A DNA stretch of 64,000 nt, from positions 1,178,001-1,242,000 of the forward strand of contig JAESUZ010002383.1 in the NCBI GenBank assembly GCA_017311185.1. Reading direction: 5' to 3'. The translations under genes were made by a program, and so were the position numbers. Source of the DNA: Proteles cristata cristata. Its lineage: Eukaryota; Chordata; Mammalia; Carnivora; Hyaenidae. Positions 35,748 to 46,852 of the stretch are shown here, in pieces. Position 1 is the first letter of the stretch. Each line of letters begins with the position of its first letter. The notes under the pieces were generated by a model. The model saw only the letters and a program-made list of their open reading frames with translations. It had not been told where the DNA came from and did not search any database.

Positions 35748-36125
35748 TGTCTGTATTAATTCGCTAAGGCTGCTGCAACAAACTGCTGTAACTGGGTAGC
35801 TTAAACAAGAGAAATATATTGTCTCACAGTTCTAGAGGCTAGAGGTCCAAATTCAAGGTTGCTGACAGGATCAGTTCCTTATGAGGGGTCTATTTCAGGA
35901 GTCTCTCCTTGACTTCCAATGGCAGTCTTCTTGTTTACATGGTGGTCTCCCTGTGTAACTTATCTTCAAATTTCACCTTTTTATAAGAATACCAGTTATA
36001 CTGGATTAGAAGCTCATCATATTCCAGTACGACTTGATCTTAACTACTTTTGCAATGACTCTCACTGCATGCAAGGTTATGTTCTGATGTACTGGAGGTT
36101 AACATGTCAACAGAGGAGTTTAGCA
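35748..36125 (-). repeat. MaLR-like LTR, antisense
   Basis: TCTGTATTAATTCGCTAAGG, CTGCTGCAACAAACTGCTG, GTAGCTTAAACAAGAGAAAT, CTCACAGTTCTAGAGGCTAG and TTTTATAAGAATACCAG follow the antisense wording of an ERVL-MaLR LTR. Relic only. Exact family not certain. Confidence 0.55.
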
Positions 36126-36445
36126 TTGTAGGTTGGGTTACAATTCCACCTTACTTAAAAAAAAAATTATGGTTTAAAAAAGGTGATATGGAAGGAAAGC
36201 TTTGTCTTAGATTTCCCTTTAAAATTAGATTTTGTTCTGTCAAAATGCTTTTTCCATGGACCATGATTCCTACTGATATTGCTAGGAACATTTTCCAGCA
36301 ATAACAAAAGCCTGGGATCTTTACTGTTATCAGATGGCTTAGCTCATAAACTGTTCCTCTCCATGGAATCCTAAGGAAGCTAATATAAGTGGAGGTTCTC
36401 TTAAAGAAATATTATTATCAAAAAAGGGTAGCTCTCTATTCCAAA

Positions 36446-36841
36446 TTATTTTTTATTTATTTTAGAGAGAGGGAGTGAAAGCAAGTGGGCAAGAGGGGCA
36501 GAAGAAGAGAGAGAGAATCTTTTTTATTTTTTATTTTCAGAAACTAAATTTATAGGTGAGAAATTTTTTTTTTTTTACAAATAGTTTATTGTCAAATTAG
36601 TTTCCACATAACAGTGCTCATCCCCACAAGTGTCCTCCTCCATGCCCATCCCCTCCTCCCCCCCACATCCATCAGTCCTCAGTTTTTGTCAGCCTTCAAG
36701 AGTCAGAGAGAGAGAATCTTAAGCAGGCTCTACACTCAGCATGGAGCCAGACATGGATCTTGATCCCATGACCCTGGGATCATGACTTGAGTCTAAATCA
36801 AGAGTCAGAGAATCAACCAACTGAGCCTCCCAGGAGTGCCC
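36446..36841 (-). mobile_element. Old CAN-SINE interrupted by an L1
   Basis: Two halves: 36446-36521 (TTTATTTTAGAGAGAGGG, GGGGCAGAAGAAGAGAG) and 36705-36841 (GAATCTTAAGCAGGCTCTAC, CCCTGGGATCATGACTTGAG, AATCAAGAGTCAGAGAATCA). The L1 insertion at 36522-36704 splits it; removing the insert and one duplication gives a continuous SINE. Confidence 0.9.
36522..36704 (-). mobile_element. Very short L1 3' end with possible 3' transduction (copy E)
   Basis: A 183-base insert with a perfect 16-bp duplication AGAGAGAGAGAATCTT (36506-36521 and 36705-36720). In L1 sense (- strand) it holds about 130 bases of 3' UTR, an A-run (36564-36576), then about 30 non-L1 bases (sense TTTCTCACCTATAAATTTAG to TTTCTG), then a second A/T-rich tail against the duplication. 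The second segment and tail suggest read-through of the source L1's own poly-A. Confidence 0.88.
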
Positions 36842-37539
36842 AGGAACCTCTACATTTTAGAATCTTCTGGCAGTTAAGTGACTTTCAACTTTTTCATCTA
36901 CTACTTTATTTGTACTGTACCTTGGTGAATGTTAATTTCCTCTGAAATGCAAATGTCTTTCATACAACACTGTTAGGTTTTGAAGACTAGAAACAAAAAT
37001 GAAAAAAACTTTAATACAACTATTGAACTTCTCCCAAATGTGAAGCTTAAAATATTTATGAAGTAGACATGAGATAGCTAACTGATAAGGACATTAGAAC
37101 TGTAGTATCAATATTCCTTATATGACTGATACTTTCAACTTTACTGTGACTGAACTATAAACTTAGGAAATCCTAAAAAGTTTATAATGCATCTTAAAAA
37201 CAACTTCATCAATTAAGACAAAATACTAATTTAGACTAAAAATGTGTAATTATAATATACTCTTAAATTGGTTTGCTGACTGAAGAGTAATGTTAACTTC
37301 TTAAAAATGACATACAATGTATATTTTCCAATGTCTAACTTAGTTCTCTGAAAATGTGAAACTGCACAGTATCTAATTATATTTCTGATACAGTTTCAAT
37401 TCTTGCTGAGGGAAAAATACCAGTACTCCTCATTATATTATTACTTTGTGAAGCATCTAATATTTAGGCTTCCAGTTACATACACAGCACACTTTAACAT
37501 AGTCAAGTGTCATTAAATAATAATGGAATCTGATTTTTT
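36842..37539. other. Unique DNA, no gene seen
   Basis: AT-rich. No repeat or exon structure recognised. Confidence 0.4.
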
Positions 37540-37553
37540 AAAATAGTGCTTAA

Positions 37554-37762
37554 GGGTGCCTGGGTGGCTTAGTCAGTTAAACGTCCGACTTTCGCTTAGG
37601 TCATGATCTCACGGTTCGTGGGTTCGAGCCCCGCGTCGGGCTCTGTGCTGACTGCCAGCTCAGAGCCTGGAGCCTGTTTCAGAGTCTGTGTCTCTCTCTC
37701 TCTCTGACCCTCCCCTGCTCACGCTGTCTCTCTCTCTCGCCTAGAAATTAAAAAAAAAAAAA
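37554..37762 (+). mobile_element. CAN-SINE, young felid subtype
   Basis: GACTTTCGCTTAGGTCATG, GAGCCCCGCGTCGGGCTC, GACTGCCAGCTCAGAGCC and CGCCTAGAAATT before the A tail. Duplication AAAATAGTGCTTAA at 37540-37553 and 37763-37776. Confidence 0.95.
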
Positions 37763-37785
37763 AAAATAGTGCTTAAAACGTAAGC

Positions 37786-38334
37786 CCAACAAATCTATGA
37801 TATAAACAAAAAACACCTCCAACTCAATAATAAAACAAATAACCCACTAAAAAAGGTCAAAGGACTTGAACAGAAATTTCTCCAAAGAAGTAATACAAAA
37901 GACAAACAAGTTGTCGAAAAAGATGCTTACCATCACAAATAACTAGGGAAATGCAAATAAAAGCCACAAAGAGATGCCACCTCACACCTATTAGGATATC
38001 TCCTATTAAAAGATCAGAAAATAAAAAGTTTTGGTGAGAATGTGGAGAAACTAGAACTCCTGCGCGGTTAGTAGAATGCCAGGTGGTGCAGGCGCCGTTA
38101 AAAAATAGCATGGTGAATCCACAAAAACAGAATTATTATATGACCTTGCACATACCAAAAAAAACCTGAAAGTGGGCTCTCAAAGAGGTATTTGTACATC
38201 CTGTTCATTGCAGCCTATTCAGAGCAGCCAAAAGCTGGAAACAACCCAAATGTCCAGCAATAGATGAAAAGATACACAAAATGTAATATATACATACAAC
38301 AGAGTATTACTCAGACTTAAAGAAGACGGAAATT
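37786..38334 (+). repeat. Old L1, 5' segment of an interrupted copy
   Basis: ORF2 C-terminal region in sense orientation: TTTCTCCAAAGAAGTAATAC, GGGAAATGCAAATAAAAGCC, GCCACCTCACACCTATTAGG, GAATGTGGAGAAACTAGAAC, CAACCCAAATGTCCAGCAAT. It stops at AAGAAGACGGAAATT, where another L1 is inserted, and resumes at 40606. Many stops. Confidence 0.85.
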
Positions 38335-38990
38335 ACCTACAGTTCTGTTTTTCTTTTTCAAGACTACTTTGGCTATTCAGGGTCTTTTGTGGTTCCATAC
38401 AAAATTTAGGATTATTTGAGTCCTGTGAAAAATGCTGATAGTATTTTGATAGGAATTATATTAAATCTGCAGATTACTTTAAGTAGTATAGACATTTTAA
38501 CAGTATTTGTTCTCCCAATCCACGAGCATGGAATATCTATCCATTTCTTTGCATCATCTTCAATTTATTTCAACAGGTCCAGAGTTCATGTTGTATTATA
38601 AACCTGTAGTAATCCAAACAGTATGGTATTGGTACAAAAACAGACACATAGGTCAACAGAACAGAATAGAAAATTCAGAAATAAACCCACATTTATATGG
38701 TCAGTTAGTCTTTGACAAATGAGGCAAGAATATGCAGTGGGAAAAAGACAGTCTTTTCAACAAATGGTGTTGGGACACTGGAGAGCTGCATGCAGAAGAA
38801 TGAAACTGCACCACTTTCTTACACCATATACAAAAATTAATTCAAAGGGTTAAAGACCTAAATGTGAGATCTGAAACCCTAAAAGTCCAAGAGAGCCCAG
38901 GCAGTATTTTCTCTGACATTGGCCACAGCAACATTTTTCCAGATATGTCTCCTGAGACAAGGGAAACAAAAGCAAAAGTAGAACTATTGT

Positions 38991-39198
38991 GGACACCTAT
39001 TGTAGTTCAGGCAGTTGACTGTCTGACTTCGGCTCAGGTCATGATCTCATGGTTCCTGAGTTCGACCCTGGTGTTGAGCTCTGTGCTGACAGCTCAGAGC
39101 CTTAAGCCCGTTTTGAATTCTGTGTCTCTCTCACCCTCCTCCTCCCCCATTCATACTCTTTTTCTCAAAAATAAACATTAAAAAATACACTGAAAAAG
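38991..39198 (+). mobile_element. CAN-SINE, older, in old L1
   Basis: GACTTCGGCTCAGGTCATG, GCTGACAGCTCAGAGCC, TCTCAAAAATAAACATT tail. Host L1 text AACTATTGTGGAC before and AATAAACTGGGAC after it correspond to one L1 site, so these are the diverged duplication. Confidence 0.87.
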
Positions 39199-39519
39199 AA
39201 TAAACTGGGACTAAAAATAAAAATCTTCCTCACAGCAAAGGAATCAATAAAACTAAAAGGCAATCTAAAGAATGTGAGAAAATACTCGTAAAGACAAATC
39301 TGACAGAGGATGAATATCCAAAATATATAAAGAACTTACACAACTCAACACCCAAAAAGCACCCCAATTAGAAATGGGCAGAAAACATGAAAAGATATTT
39401 CTCCAAAGAGGATATAAAGATGGCCAAAAGACACAAAAACATGGTCAACATCATGTATCATCAAAGAAACGCAAATCAAAACTAAAATAAGATATCAGCT
39501 CACACCTATCAGAATGAGT

Positions 39520-39522
<3 letters not shown>

Positions 39523-39554
<32 letters not shown>
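39523..39554. repeat. (AC)16 microsatellite in L1
   Basis: Sixteen AC units replace part of the L1 sequence between the CAGAATGAGTAAAA and GAAATACTAAGTGTTGGC words. Confidence 0.97.
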
Positions 39555-39556
<2 letters not shown>

Positions 39557-39894
39557 AATACTAAGTGTTGGCAAGGATGTGGAGAAATAGGAACCCTTGT
39601 GCATTGTGGCTGGGAATGCAAACTGGTGCAGCCACTGTGGAAAACAGTATGGAGGTTCCTCAAAAACTTAAAAAATAGAACTACCTTATAATCCAGTAAT
39701 CAGACAACTGGGATATTTACCCACCAAACACAGAAATACTAATCCAAAGGTATAAATGCACCCCTATGTTTACTGCAGCATTATTTACAACAGCTAAAAT
39801 TTGGAAGTAGTCCAAGTGTCCACTGGTACATGAATGAATAAAGAAGATGTGGAATATTATTCAGTCATAAAAAAAAAAAACTGAAATGGTGCCA

Positions 39895-40116
39895 GGGTGC
39901 CAGGTGGCTCAGTTAGCTGAGCATCCAACTTCGGCTAGGGCAGGTCACTATCTCATGGCTTGTGAGTTTGAGCCCTGTGTGGGGCTCTGTGCTGACAAAG
40001 CAGCTTTGGATTCTGTGTCTCTCTCTCACTCTGCCCCTCCCCTGCTCGTGCTCTCTCTCTTAAGAATACATAAAAAACATTAAAAACTAAAGAAAATTTT
40101 TAAAAAAGAAATTAAA
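39895..40116 (+). mobile_element. CAN-SINE, older, in old L1
   Basis: GGTGCCAGGTGGCTCAGTTA, GGTCACTATCTCATGGC, CTTTGGATTCTGTGTCTC; the middle AGCTCAGAGCC is shortened. TGAAATGGTGCCA (39882-39894) and TGAAATTGTGCCA (40117-40129) flank it. Confidence 0.92.
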
Positions 40117-40282
40117 TGAAATTGTGCCATTTGCAGCAACATGGATGGAGCTAGACAGTATAATGCTAAGTGAAGTAAGTCAGGGAAAGAAAAATACCCT
40201 ATGATTTTACTCATATGTGGAACTTAAGAAACAAAACAAAATTCAAAAAAACAACAACAGACAAACTAAGAAAAAGACTCTT

Positions 40283-40391
40283 AATGCGACTCTTAATCCG
40301 GGCATTGTAAATTCGAGCATCATGTTGGATGTAGAGATTATTTAAAAGTAAAATCTTTAAAAAAAAAAAAAAGAAAGAAAAAGAAAAGTAT
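40283..40391 (+). mobile_element. Short SINEC-type fragment (non-CT-rich subtype)
   Basis: AAATTCGAGCATCATGTTGG, ATGTAGAGATTATTTAAAAG and TAAAATCTTTAAAAA belong to the SINEC form that lacks the CT-rich body. The tRNA head is missing. AAGACTCTT flanks it (40274-40282, 40392-40400). In old L1 3' UTR. Confidence 0.85.
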
Positions 40392-40605
40392 AAGACTCTT
40401 CAGTCTTCAGTAGAGAGAACAAACTGATTACGTGCGGGGAGGCGGGGGATGGGTGAATAGGTGATGGGGATTAAAGAGTACACTTACCATGATAAGCCTC
40501 TGCGTAACATATAGAATTGTTGAATCAAAGTATCGTATACCTACAACCCATATAACAGTGTATGATAACTATAACCATATTAAAATAAAAACTTAATTAA
40601 AAAAT

Positions 40606-40815
40606 AAGGGAATTCTGACATGTGGACAAACCTTGAGGACATCAGGATAAATGAAATAAGCCAGTTACAAAAAGATTACTGTCATGATTCCACTTGAGGT
40701 ACCTAGGGCAGTCAAATTCACAGACATAGAAAGTAAAAGGCTGGCTGACAGGAGTTGAGGAATGAGGAGTTATTCCATAACGGGTACAAGTTTCAGTTTT
40801 GCAAGATGAAGGGTT
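40606..40815 (+). repeat. Old L1, 3' UTR continuation
   Basis: Continues the copy broken at 38334: AATTCTGACATGTGGACAAA, CTTGAGGACATCAGGATAAA, CCAGTTACAAAAAGATTACT, CTTGAGGTACCTAGGGCAGT and TTTCAGTTTTGCAAGATGAA. It ends where the next L1 begins. Confidence 0.8.
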
Positions 40816-40832
40816 AAAACCTATTCTTCTGA

Positions 40833-43026
40833 GTCAAGATAGAAGGAACCTACTTAATTAAACATCATAAAAGCCATCTATGAGAAGCCTTCAGCTAACA
40901 TCATCCTCAACGGGGAAAAACTGAGAGCTTTCCCCTGAGATCAGGAACACGACAGGGATGTCCACTCTCACCACTGTTGTTTAACATAGTGCTGGAAGTC
41001 CTAGCATCAGCCATCAGACACCAAAAGGAAATCAAAGGCATCAGAATTGGCAAAGAGGAAGTCAAACTTTCACTCTTCGCAGATGACATGATACTCTACA
41101 TTGAAAACCCGACAGACTCCACCAGAAGCCTACTAGAACTGATCCAAGAATTCAGCCAAGTTGCAGGGTACAAAATCAACATACAGAAATCGGTTGCATT
41201 TTTAGACACCAACAATGAAGCAACAGAAAGAGAAATCAAGAAACTGATCCCATTCACAATTGCACAAAAAAACCATAAAAGACCTCGGAGTAAACCTAAC
41301 CAAGGATACAAGAGATCTGTATGATGAAAACTATAGAAAACTTATGAAGGAAATTGAAGACACAAAGAAATGGAAAAACATTCCATGGTCATGGATAGGA
41401 AGAATAAATATAGTTAAGAAGTCATTACTACCCAAAGCTATCTAGACATTCAATGCGATCCGAATCAAAGTTGCACCAGCATACTTCTCAAAACTAGAAC
41501 AAACTCTCCTAAAATTTGTATGGAACCACAAAAGACCCCGAATAGCCAAAGTAATACTGAAATATAAAACCAAAACGGGAGGGATCACCATCCCAGACTT
41601 TACCCTCTACTACAAAGCTGTCATCATCAAGACAGGATGGTATTGGCACAAAAACAGACACATAGACCAATGGAACAGAATTGAGAACTCAGAAGTGGAC
41701 CCAAAAGTATACAGCCAACTAATCTTTGACAAAGCAGGAAAGAATATCCGATGGAAAAAAGACAGCCTTTTTAACAGATGGTGTTGGGAGAACTGGACAG
41801 CAACATGCAGAAGAATGAAACTAGATCATTTTCTCACACCATGCACAAAAATAAACTCAAAATGGATAAAGGACCTGAACGTGAGACAGGAAACTATCAA
41901 CACCCTCGAGGAGAAAGCAGGAAACAACCTCCTTGACCTCCACCGCAGCAACTTCTTGCTTGACACATCCCCAAAAGCAAGGGAATCAAGAGCAAAAATA
42001 AACAATTGGGACCTCATCAAGATTAAAAGCTTCTGCACAGCCAAGGAAACAACCCAGAAAATTAATAGGCAACCAACGGAATGGGAAAAGATAGTTGCAA
42101 ATGACATATCAGATAAAGGGTTGATATCCAGAATCTACAAGGAACTCACCAAACTACACGCCCGAAAAACAAACAACCCAGTGAAGAAATGGGCAGAAGA
42201 TATGAACAGACACTTCTCCAAAGAGGATATCCAGATGGCCAACAGACACATGAAACGATGCTCAGCATCCCTCCTCATCAGGGAAATACAAATCAAAACC
42301 ACACTGAGATACCACCTCACGCCAGTCAGAGTGGCGAAAATGAGCAAATCAGAGAACTCTAGATGCTGGCGAGGATGTGGAGAAACGGGCACCCTCCTAC
42401 ACTGTTGGTGGGAATGTAAACTGGTACAGCCCCTCTGGAAAACAGTGTGGAGGTTCCTAAGGAAACTAACAATAGAACTCCCCTATGACCCAGCAATAGC
42501 ACTGCTAGGAATTTACCCAAGGGATACAGAAATGCTGATGCATAGGAGCACACGTACCCCGATGTTCATAGCAACACTCTCAACAATAGCTAAAACATGG
42601 AAACAGCCTAAGTGTCCATCCACGGACGAATGGATCAAGAAGATGTGGTTTATCTATACCATGGAATACTACATGGCAATGAGAAAGAATGAAATCTGGC
42701 CATGTGTAGCAACATGGATGGACCTTGAGGGTGTTATGCTGCGTGAAATAAGTCAGGCAGAGAAGGACAAATATCATATGTGTGCACGTATAGGAGGATT
42801 AGGAGGAACTTAACGGAGGACCATGGGGGAGAAGAAGCGGGGGAAAGGGAGAGAGGCAAACCATGAGAGACTCTTGAATGCTGAGAAACAAACTGAAGAC
42901 TGATGGATGTGGGGAGGAGGGGGGAGATAGGCATAGAGGAGGGCACTTGTGGGGATGAGCACTGGATGTTATATGGAAACCAATTTGACTATAAACTATT
43001 TGTCAAAAAAAAGAAAACAAAAAACA
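40833..43026 (+). mobile_element. Recent L1, 5'-truncated, 2.2 kb (copy D)
   Basis: The largest recent L1 in the window, running from inside the reverse transcriptase domain to the A-rich tail. Perfect 17-bp duplication AAAACCTATTCTTCTGA at 40816-40832 and 43027-43043. The target is itself the ORF2 of an older L1 (which continues at 43044). The 3' UTR is G-rich on the sense strand. Closest in sequence to copies A and B. Confidence 0.96.
40842..42813 (+). pseudogene. L1 ORF2p, RT end to C-terminus, disrupted (copy D)
   Basis: Encodes the last part of the reverse transcriptase, including the catalytic LFADDMILY motif (in the 40977-41324 frame), then the thumb region and the C-terminus with its Cys-rich segment ([19 protein letters not shown]). 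Three lesions split it: a C missing at 40932-40935 ([10 protein letters not shown] region), an extra A in A7 at 41266-41272, and a TAG at 41443-41445 where the family has a Tyr/Arg pair. The final 372-codon frame (41695-42813) is intact. Endonuclease and N-terminal RT are absent, so it is dead. Confidence 0.93.
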
Positions 43027-43967
43027 AAAACCTATTCTTCTGAAACTGTTCCAAAAAACAGAAACAGAAGGAAAATTTCCTAACTCATTCAACAAAGCAG
43101 CATTACGCTGATTCTAAAACAAGACAAAGATCCCACCAAAAATGAGAATTACAGGCCAGTATCCCAGATGAACATGGATGCAAAAATTCTCAACAAAATA
43201 CTAGCAAACTGAATTTAACAGTACATTAAAAGAATTATTCACCATAATCAAGTGGGATTTATTCCTGTGCCGCAGGGCTGGTTCAATGTTTGCAAATCAA
43301 TCAGTGTGATACACCGCATTAATAAAGGAAAAGATAAGGACCATATGATCCTATCAATAGATGCAGAAAAAGCATGTGACAAAATTCAGCATCTATTCTT
43401 GATAAAATCCCTCAACAAAGTAGGGATTGATGGAACAAACCTCAACATCATAAAAGCTATATATAGAAGACCTGCAGCTCATCCTCAATGGGGAAAAACT
43501 GAGAGCCTTTCCTTTATTGCCAGGTACATGACAAGGATGTCTACTCTTACCATTACTATTTAACGTAGTGCCGGAAGTCTTAGCCTTGGCAATCAGACAA
43601 TAAAAGAAATAAAAGGCATCCAAATCGTCAAGAAAGAGGTCAAACTTTCATTATTTGCAGATGACATAATACTCTATGTAGAAAACCCAAAGGACCACCA
43701 AAAAACTGTGAAAACTAATGAATAAATTGAGCAAAGACACAGGATATAAAGTCAACATGTAGAAATCTGTTGCATTTTTATGTACCAATAACTAAGCAGA
43801 AGAAAAGGAAATCAAGGTATCCATCCTACTTGCAAATGTATCAAAAACATTAAGACACACAGGAATAAACCTAACTGAAGAAGCAAAGATCTATACTCTA
43901 AAAACTATAGAATACTTATGAAGGAAATTGAAGAGGACACAAAGAAATGTTAAATTATCACATGCTG

Positions 43968-44191
43968 GGGGCGCCTGGGTGGCTTAGTCGGTTAAGCGTC
44001 CGACTTTCGCTTAGGTCATGATCTCGCGGTTCATGGGTTCGAGCCCCGCGTCGGGCTCTGTGCTGACTGCCAGCTCAGAGCCTGGAGCCTGTTTCAGTCT
44101 GTGACTCCCTCTCTCTGACCCTCCCCTGGTCACGCTCTCTCTCTTTCTCTCTCCTAGAAATAAATAAAACATTTAAAAAAATAAAATAAAA
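43968..44191 (+). mobile_element. CAN-SINE, young felid subtype
   Basis: GGGGCGCCTGGGTGGCTTAG, GACTTTCGCTTAGGTCATG, GACTGCCAGCTCAGAGCC, CCTAGAAATAAATAAAACA. Perfect 17-bp duplication TAAATTATCACATGCTG (43951-43967, 44192-44208). Inside old L1. Confidence 0.96.
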
Positions 44192-45168
44192 TAAATTATC
44201 ACATGCTGAATGGAATTCAAGAACACTGTTAAAATGTCTATACTAGTCAAAGCAATCTAGATATTTGATGCAATATCTATCAAAATACCACCAGCATTCT
44301 TCACAGAACTAGAACAATTCTAGAATTTGTATGGAACCACAAAAGACCCCAAATAGCCAAAGCAATCCTGAAAAGAAAAAACAAAACTGGAGGCAGCATG
44401 ATTCCACATTTTAAAGTACATACAAAGCTGCAGTCATCAAGACAGTACGGTAGTGTCACAAAAAGAGACACATAGATCAAGAGAACAGAATAGAAAACCC
44501 AGAAATGTACCCACAACTACATGGTCAACTCATCTTCGACAGAGCAGGAAAGATTATCCCCTGCAAAAAAGACAGTTTCTTCAACAAATGGTGTTGGGAA
44601 AACTGGACGGAGATGTGTACAAGAATGAAACTGGGCCACTTTCTTACCACATGCACAAAAATAAACTCAAATGGTTAAAGGACCTAATATGAAACAGGAA
44701 ACGATCAAAATCCTAAAGGAGAACACCGGGAGCAACCTCTTTGACCTTGGCTGGACCAACTTCTTACTAGACAAGTCGCCGAAGGCAAGGGAAACATAAG
44801 CAAACATGAACTACTGGGACTTCATCAAGATAAAAAGCGTCTGCACAGCAAAGGAAAAAATAAAACCAAAAGGCAGCCTATGGAAGGGAGAAGATATTTG
44901 TAAACGACTGACCTGATAAAGGGTTAGTATCCAAAACAGAGTACCCAAAATACAGATTTTGGAACTTATCAACCTCAAGATAAGCCAGGTAAGAAATGGG
45001 CAGAAAACATGAATGGACACTTTTCCAAAGAAGACATCCAGATTACTAATAGACACATGAAAAGATGCTCAAAATCACTCATCATCAGGGAAATACAAAC
45101 CAAAACCACGAAGAGACACCACCTCACACTTGTCAGAATGGCTAACATTAATAACGTAACAAACAATG

Positions 45169-45381
45169 GGGGCGCCTGGGTGGCTTAGTCGTTTGAGCAT
45201 CCAACCTCGGCTCAGGTCATGATCTCATGGTTTGTGAGTTTGAGCCCCGCATCAGGCTCGGTGCTGACAGCTCAGAGCCTGGAGCCTGCTTTGGATTCTG
45301 TGTCTCCCTCTCTCTGTGTTCCTCCCCTGCTCAAACCCTATCTCTCTCTCTCTCAAGAATAAAGATTAAAAAAAAAAAATT
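45169..45381 (+). mobile_element. CAN-SINE, intermediate age, in old L1
   Basis: GGGGCGCCTGGGTGGCTTAG head, GGTCATGATCTCATGGTTTG, CTTTGGATTCTGTGTCTCCC, AAGAATAAAGATT tail. Only a short possible duplication (GTAACA) is seen. Confidence 0.92.
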
Positions 45382-46277
45382 AAAGTAACATAATAAGCAA
45401 CAGTGTTGGTGAGGATGCAGAGAAAGGGGAACCCTCTTGCACTGTTGGTGAGAATGCAAACTGGTGCAACCACTCTGGAGAACAGTATCGAGGTTCTTCA
45501 AAAATTGAAATGCCCTACAATCGAGCAATTACACTACGAGGTATGTACCCAAAGGATACATAAATACAGATTCAAAGGGGCACATACACCCTGATGTTTA
45601 CAGCAGCATTATCAACAACAGCCAAACCATGGAGCCCAAATGTCCGCTGACTAATGAATGAATAAAGAAGATGTGATCTATATATGCGATGGAATATTAT
45701 TCAGCCAAGAAAAAGAATGAAATCTTGCCATTTGCAATGACATAAATGGAACTTTAATGTATTATGTTAAGCAAAATAAGTCAGAAAAAGACAAAACCGT
45801 ATGATTTCACTCATATGTGGAATATATAAGAAAACAGATAAACATATGGGAAGGGGGAGAAAAAAGAGGAGAGGGAAACAAACCACAAGAGACTTTTAAT
45901 GACAGAAAACAAACTTCGGGTTGATGAAGGGATGTAGATGGGAGAAAGGCTAGATGGGTGATGTGTACTAAGGAGGGCACTTGTGATGAACAATGGGTAT
46001 TGTATGTAAGTGATGAATAACTGAATTCTACTCCTGAAACCAATACTGCACTGCATGTTAACTAAAATTTAAATTAAAAAAAAAACTGTGAGAAAATAAA
46101 TTTACAGTACTACAATGTATTTATTGGAAAAAAAAAACACATGTAAGTAAACCCATGCAGTTCAAATCCATGTTGCTTAAGGGTCAAATGGATATATAAT
46201 TTCATATATATCTCTCATATATTTCATATGGGAAAAAAATACATAGGGAATAAGAAATTACTTGATTTAAACTTTTT

Positions 46278-46492
46278 TTTAATATATTTTTTTTATTTAT
46301 TTCTAGGAGAGAGAGAGAGACAGCATGAGCAGGGGAGAGTCAGAGAGAGAGGGAGTCACAGACCGAAACAGGCTCCAGGCTCTGAGCTGGTAGTCAGCAC
46401 AGAGTCTGATGCAGGGCTCGAACCCACGAACTGCGAGATCATGAACTGAGCGAAAGTCGGACGCTTAACCAACTAAGCCACCTAGGCGCCCC
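46278..46492 (-). mobile_element. CAN-SINE, young felid subtype
   Basis: Poly-T, TTATTTCTAGGAGAGAG, GACCGAAACAGGCTCCAGG, GAGCTGGTAGTCAGCACAG, GAGCGAAAGTCGGACGC. TAAACTTTTT flanks it (46268-46277 and 46493-46502). Confidence 0.94.
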
Positions 46493-46617
46493 TAAACTTT
46501 TTGAAAAAATAGATATGGTAATCTTTACCGCAACAGAGATCTTAAGCTTTTTTTTTTTTTTTTTGTCACCACACACTTTAGAGATATAATATATTCCTTT
46601 CAGAAATACCAGATGGT

Positions 46618-46852
46618 TGGGGCGCCTGGGTGGCTTAGTCGGTTAAGCGTCCGACTTTCGCTTAGGTCATGATCTCGCGGTTCGTGGGTTCGAGCCCCGC
46701 ATCGGGCTCTGTGCTGATTGTCAGCTCAGAGCCTGGAGCCTGTTTCAGAGTCTGTGACTCCCTCTCTCTCTGACCGTCCCCTGCTCACGCTGTCTCTTTC
46801 TCTCTCTCTCTCCCAGAAATAAATAAAACATTTAAAAAAATTAAAAAAAAAA
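46618..46852 (+). mobile_element. CAN-SINE, young felid subtype
   Basis: GACTTTCGCTTAGGTCATG, CTCGCGGTTCGTGGGTTCG, GATTGTCAGCTCAGAGCC, CCCAGAAATAAATAAAACA. AGAAATACCAGATGGT (46602-46617) and AGAAATATCAGATGGT (46853-46868) flank it. Confidence 0.95.

Larger units (their letters stand above)
38335..40605 (+). mobile_element. Old L1 with inverted 5' end, inserted in another L1
   Basis: The first 240 bases (38335 to about 38578) are antisense ORF2 (TTTGGCTATTCAGGGTCTTT, CCAATCCACGAGCATGGAAT). From about 38579 the sequence is sense (CTGTAGTAATCCAAACAGTA, CAAATGGTGTTGGGACACTG, and on to the 3' UTR and an AATTAAAAAATAAGG tail). The inverted piece is the part just 5' of the sense start, as in twin-priming. 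Flanks: ACGGAAATT (38326-38334) and AAGGGAATT (40606-40614). SINEs at 38991, 39895 and 40283 and an (AC)16 tract lie inside. Confidence 0.8.
43044..46085 (+). repeat. Old L1, RT domain to 3' end
   Basis: Sense ORF2 with many stops: GATCCCACCAAAAATGAGAA, CTCAACAAAATACTAGCAAA, CATCAAGTGGGATTTATT-like text (43246 on), ATTTGCAGATGACATAATAC (the FADDIILY motif at about 43656), CAAATGGTGTTGGGAAAACT and a 3' UTR ending in AAATTTAAATTAAAAAAAAA. Its first 17 bases are the target site of copy D. SINEs at 43968 and 45169 interrupt it. Confidence 0.88.

Noticed and set aside
41695..42813. 372-codon open frame as a host gene or active retrotransposon
   Set aside because: L1 ORF2 C-terminus of a 5'-truncated copy; endonuclease and most RT missing, with a frameshift and a stop upstream.
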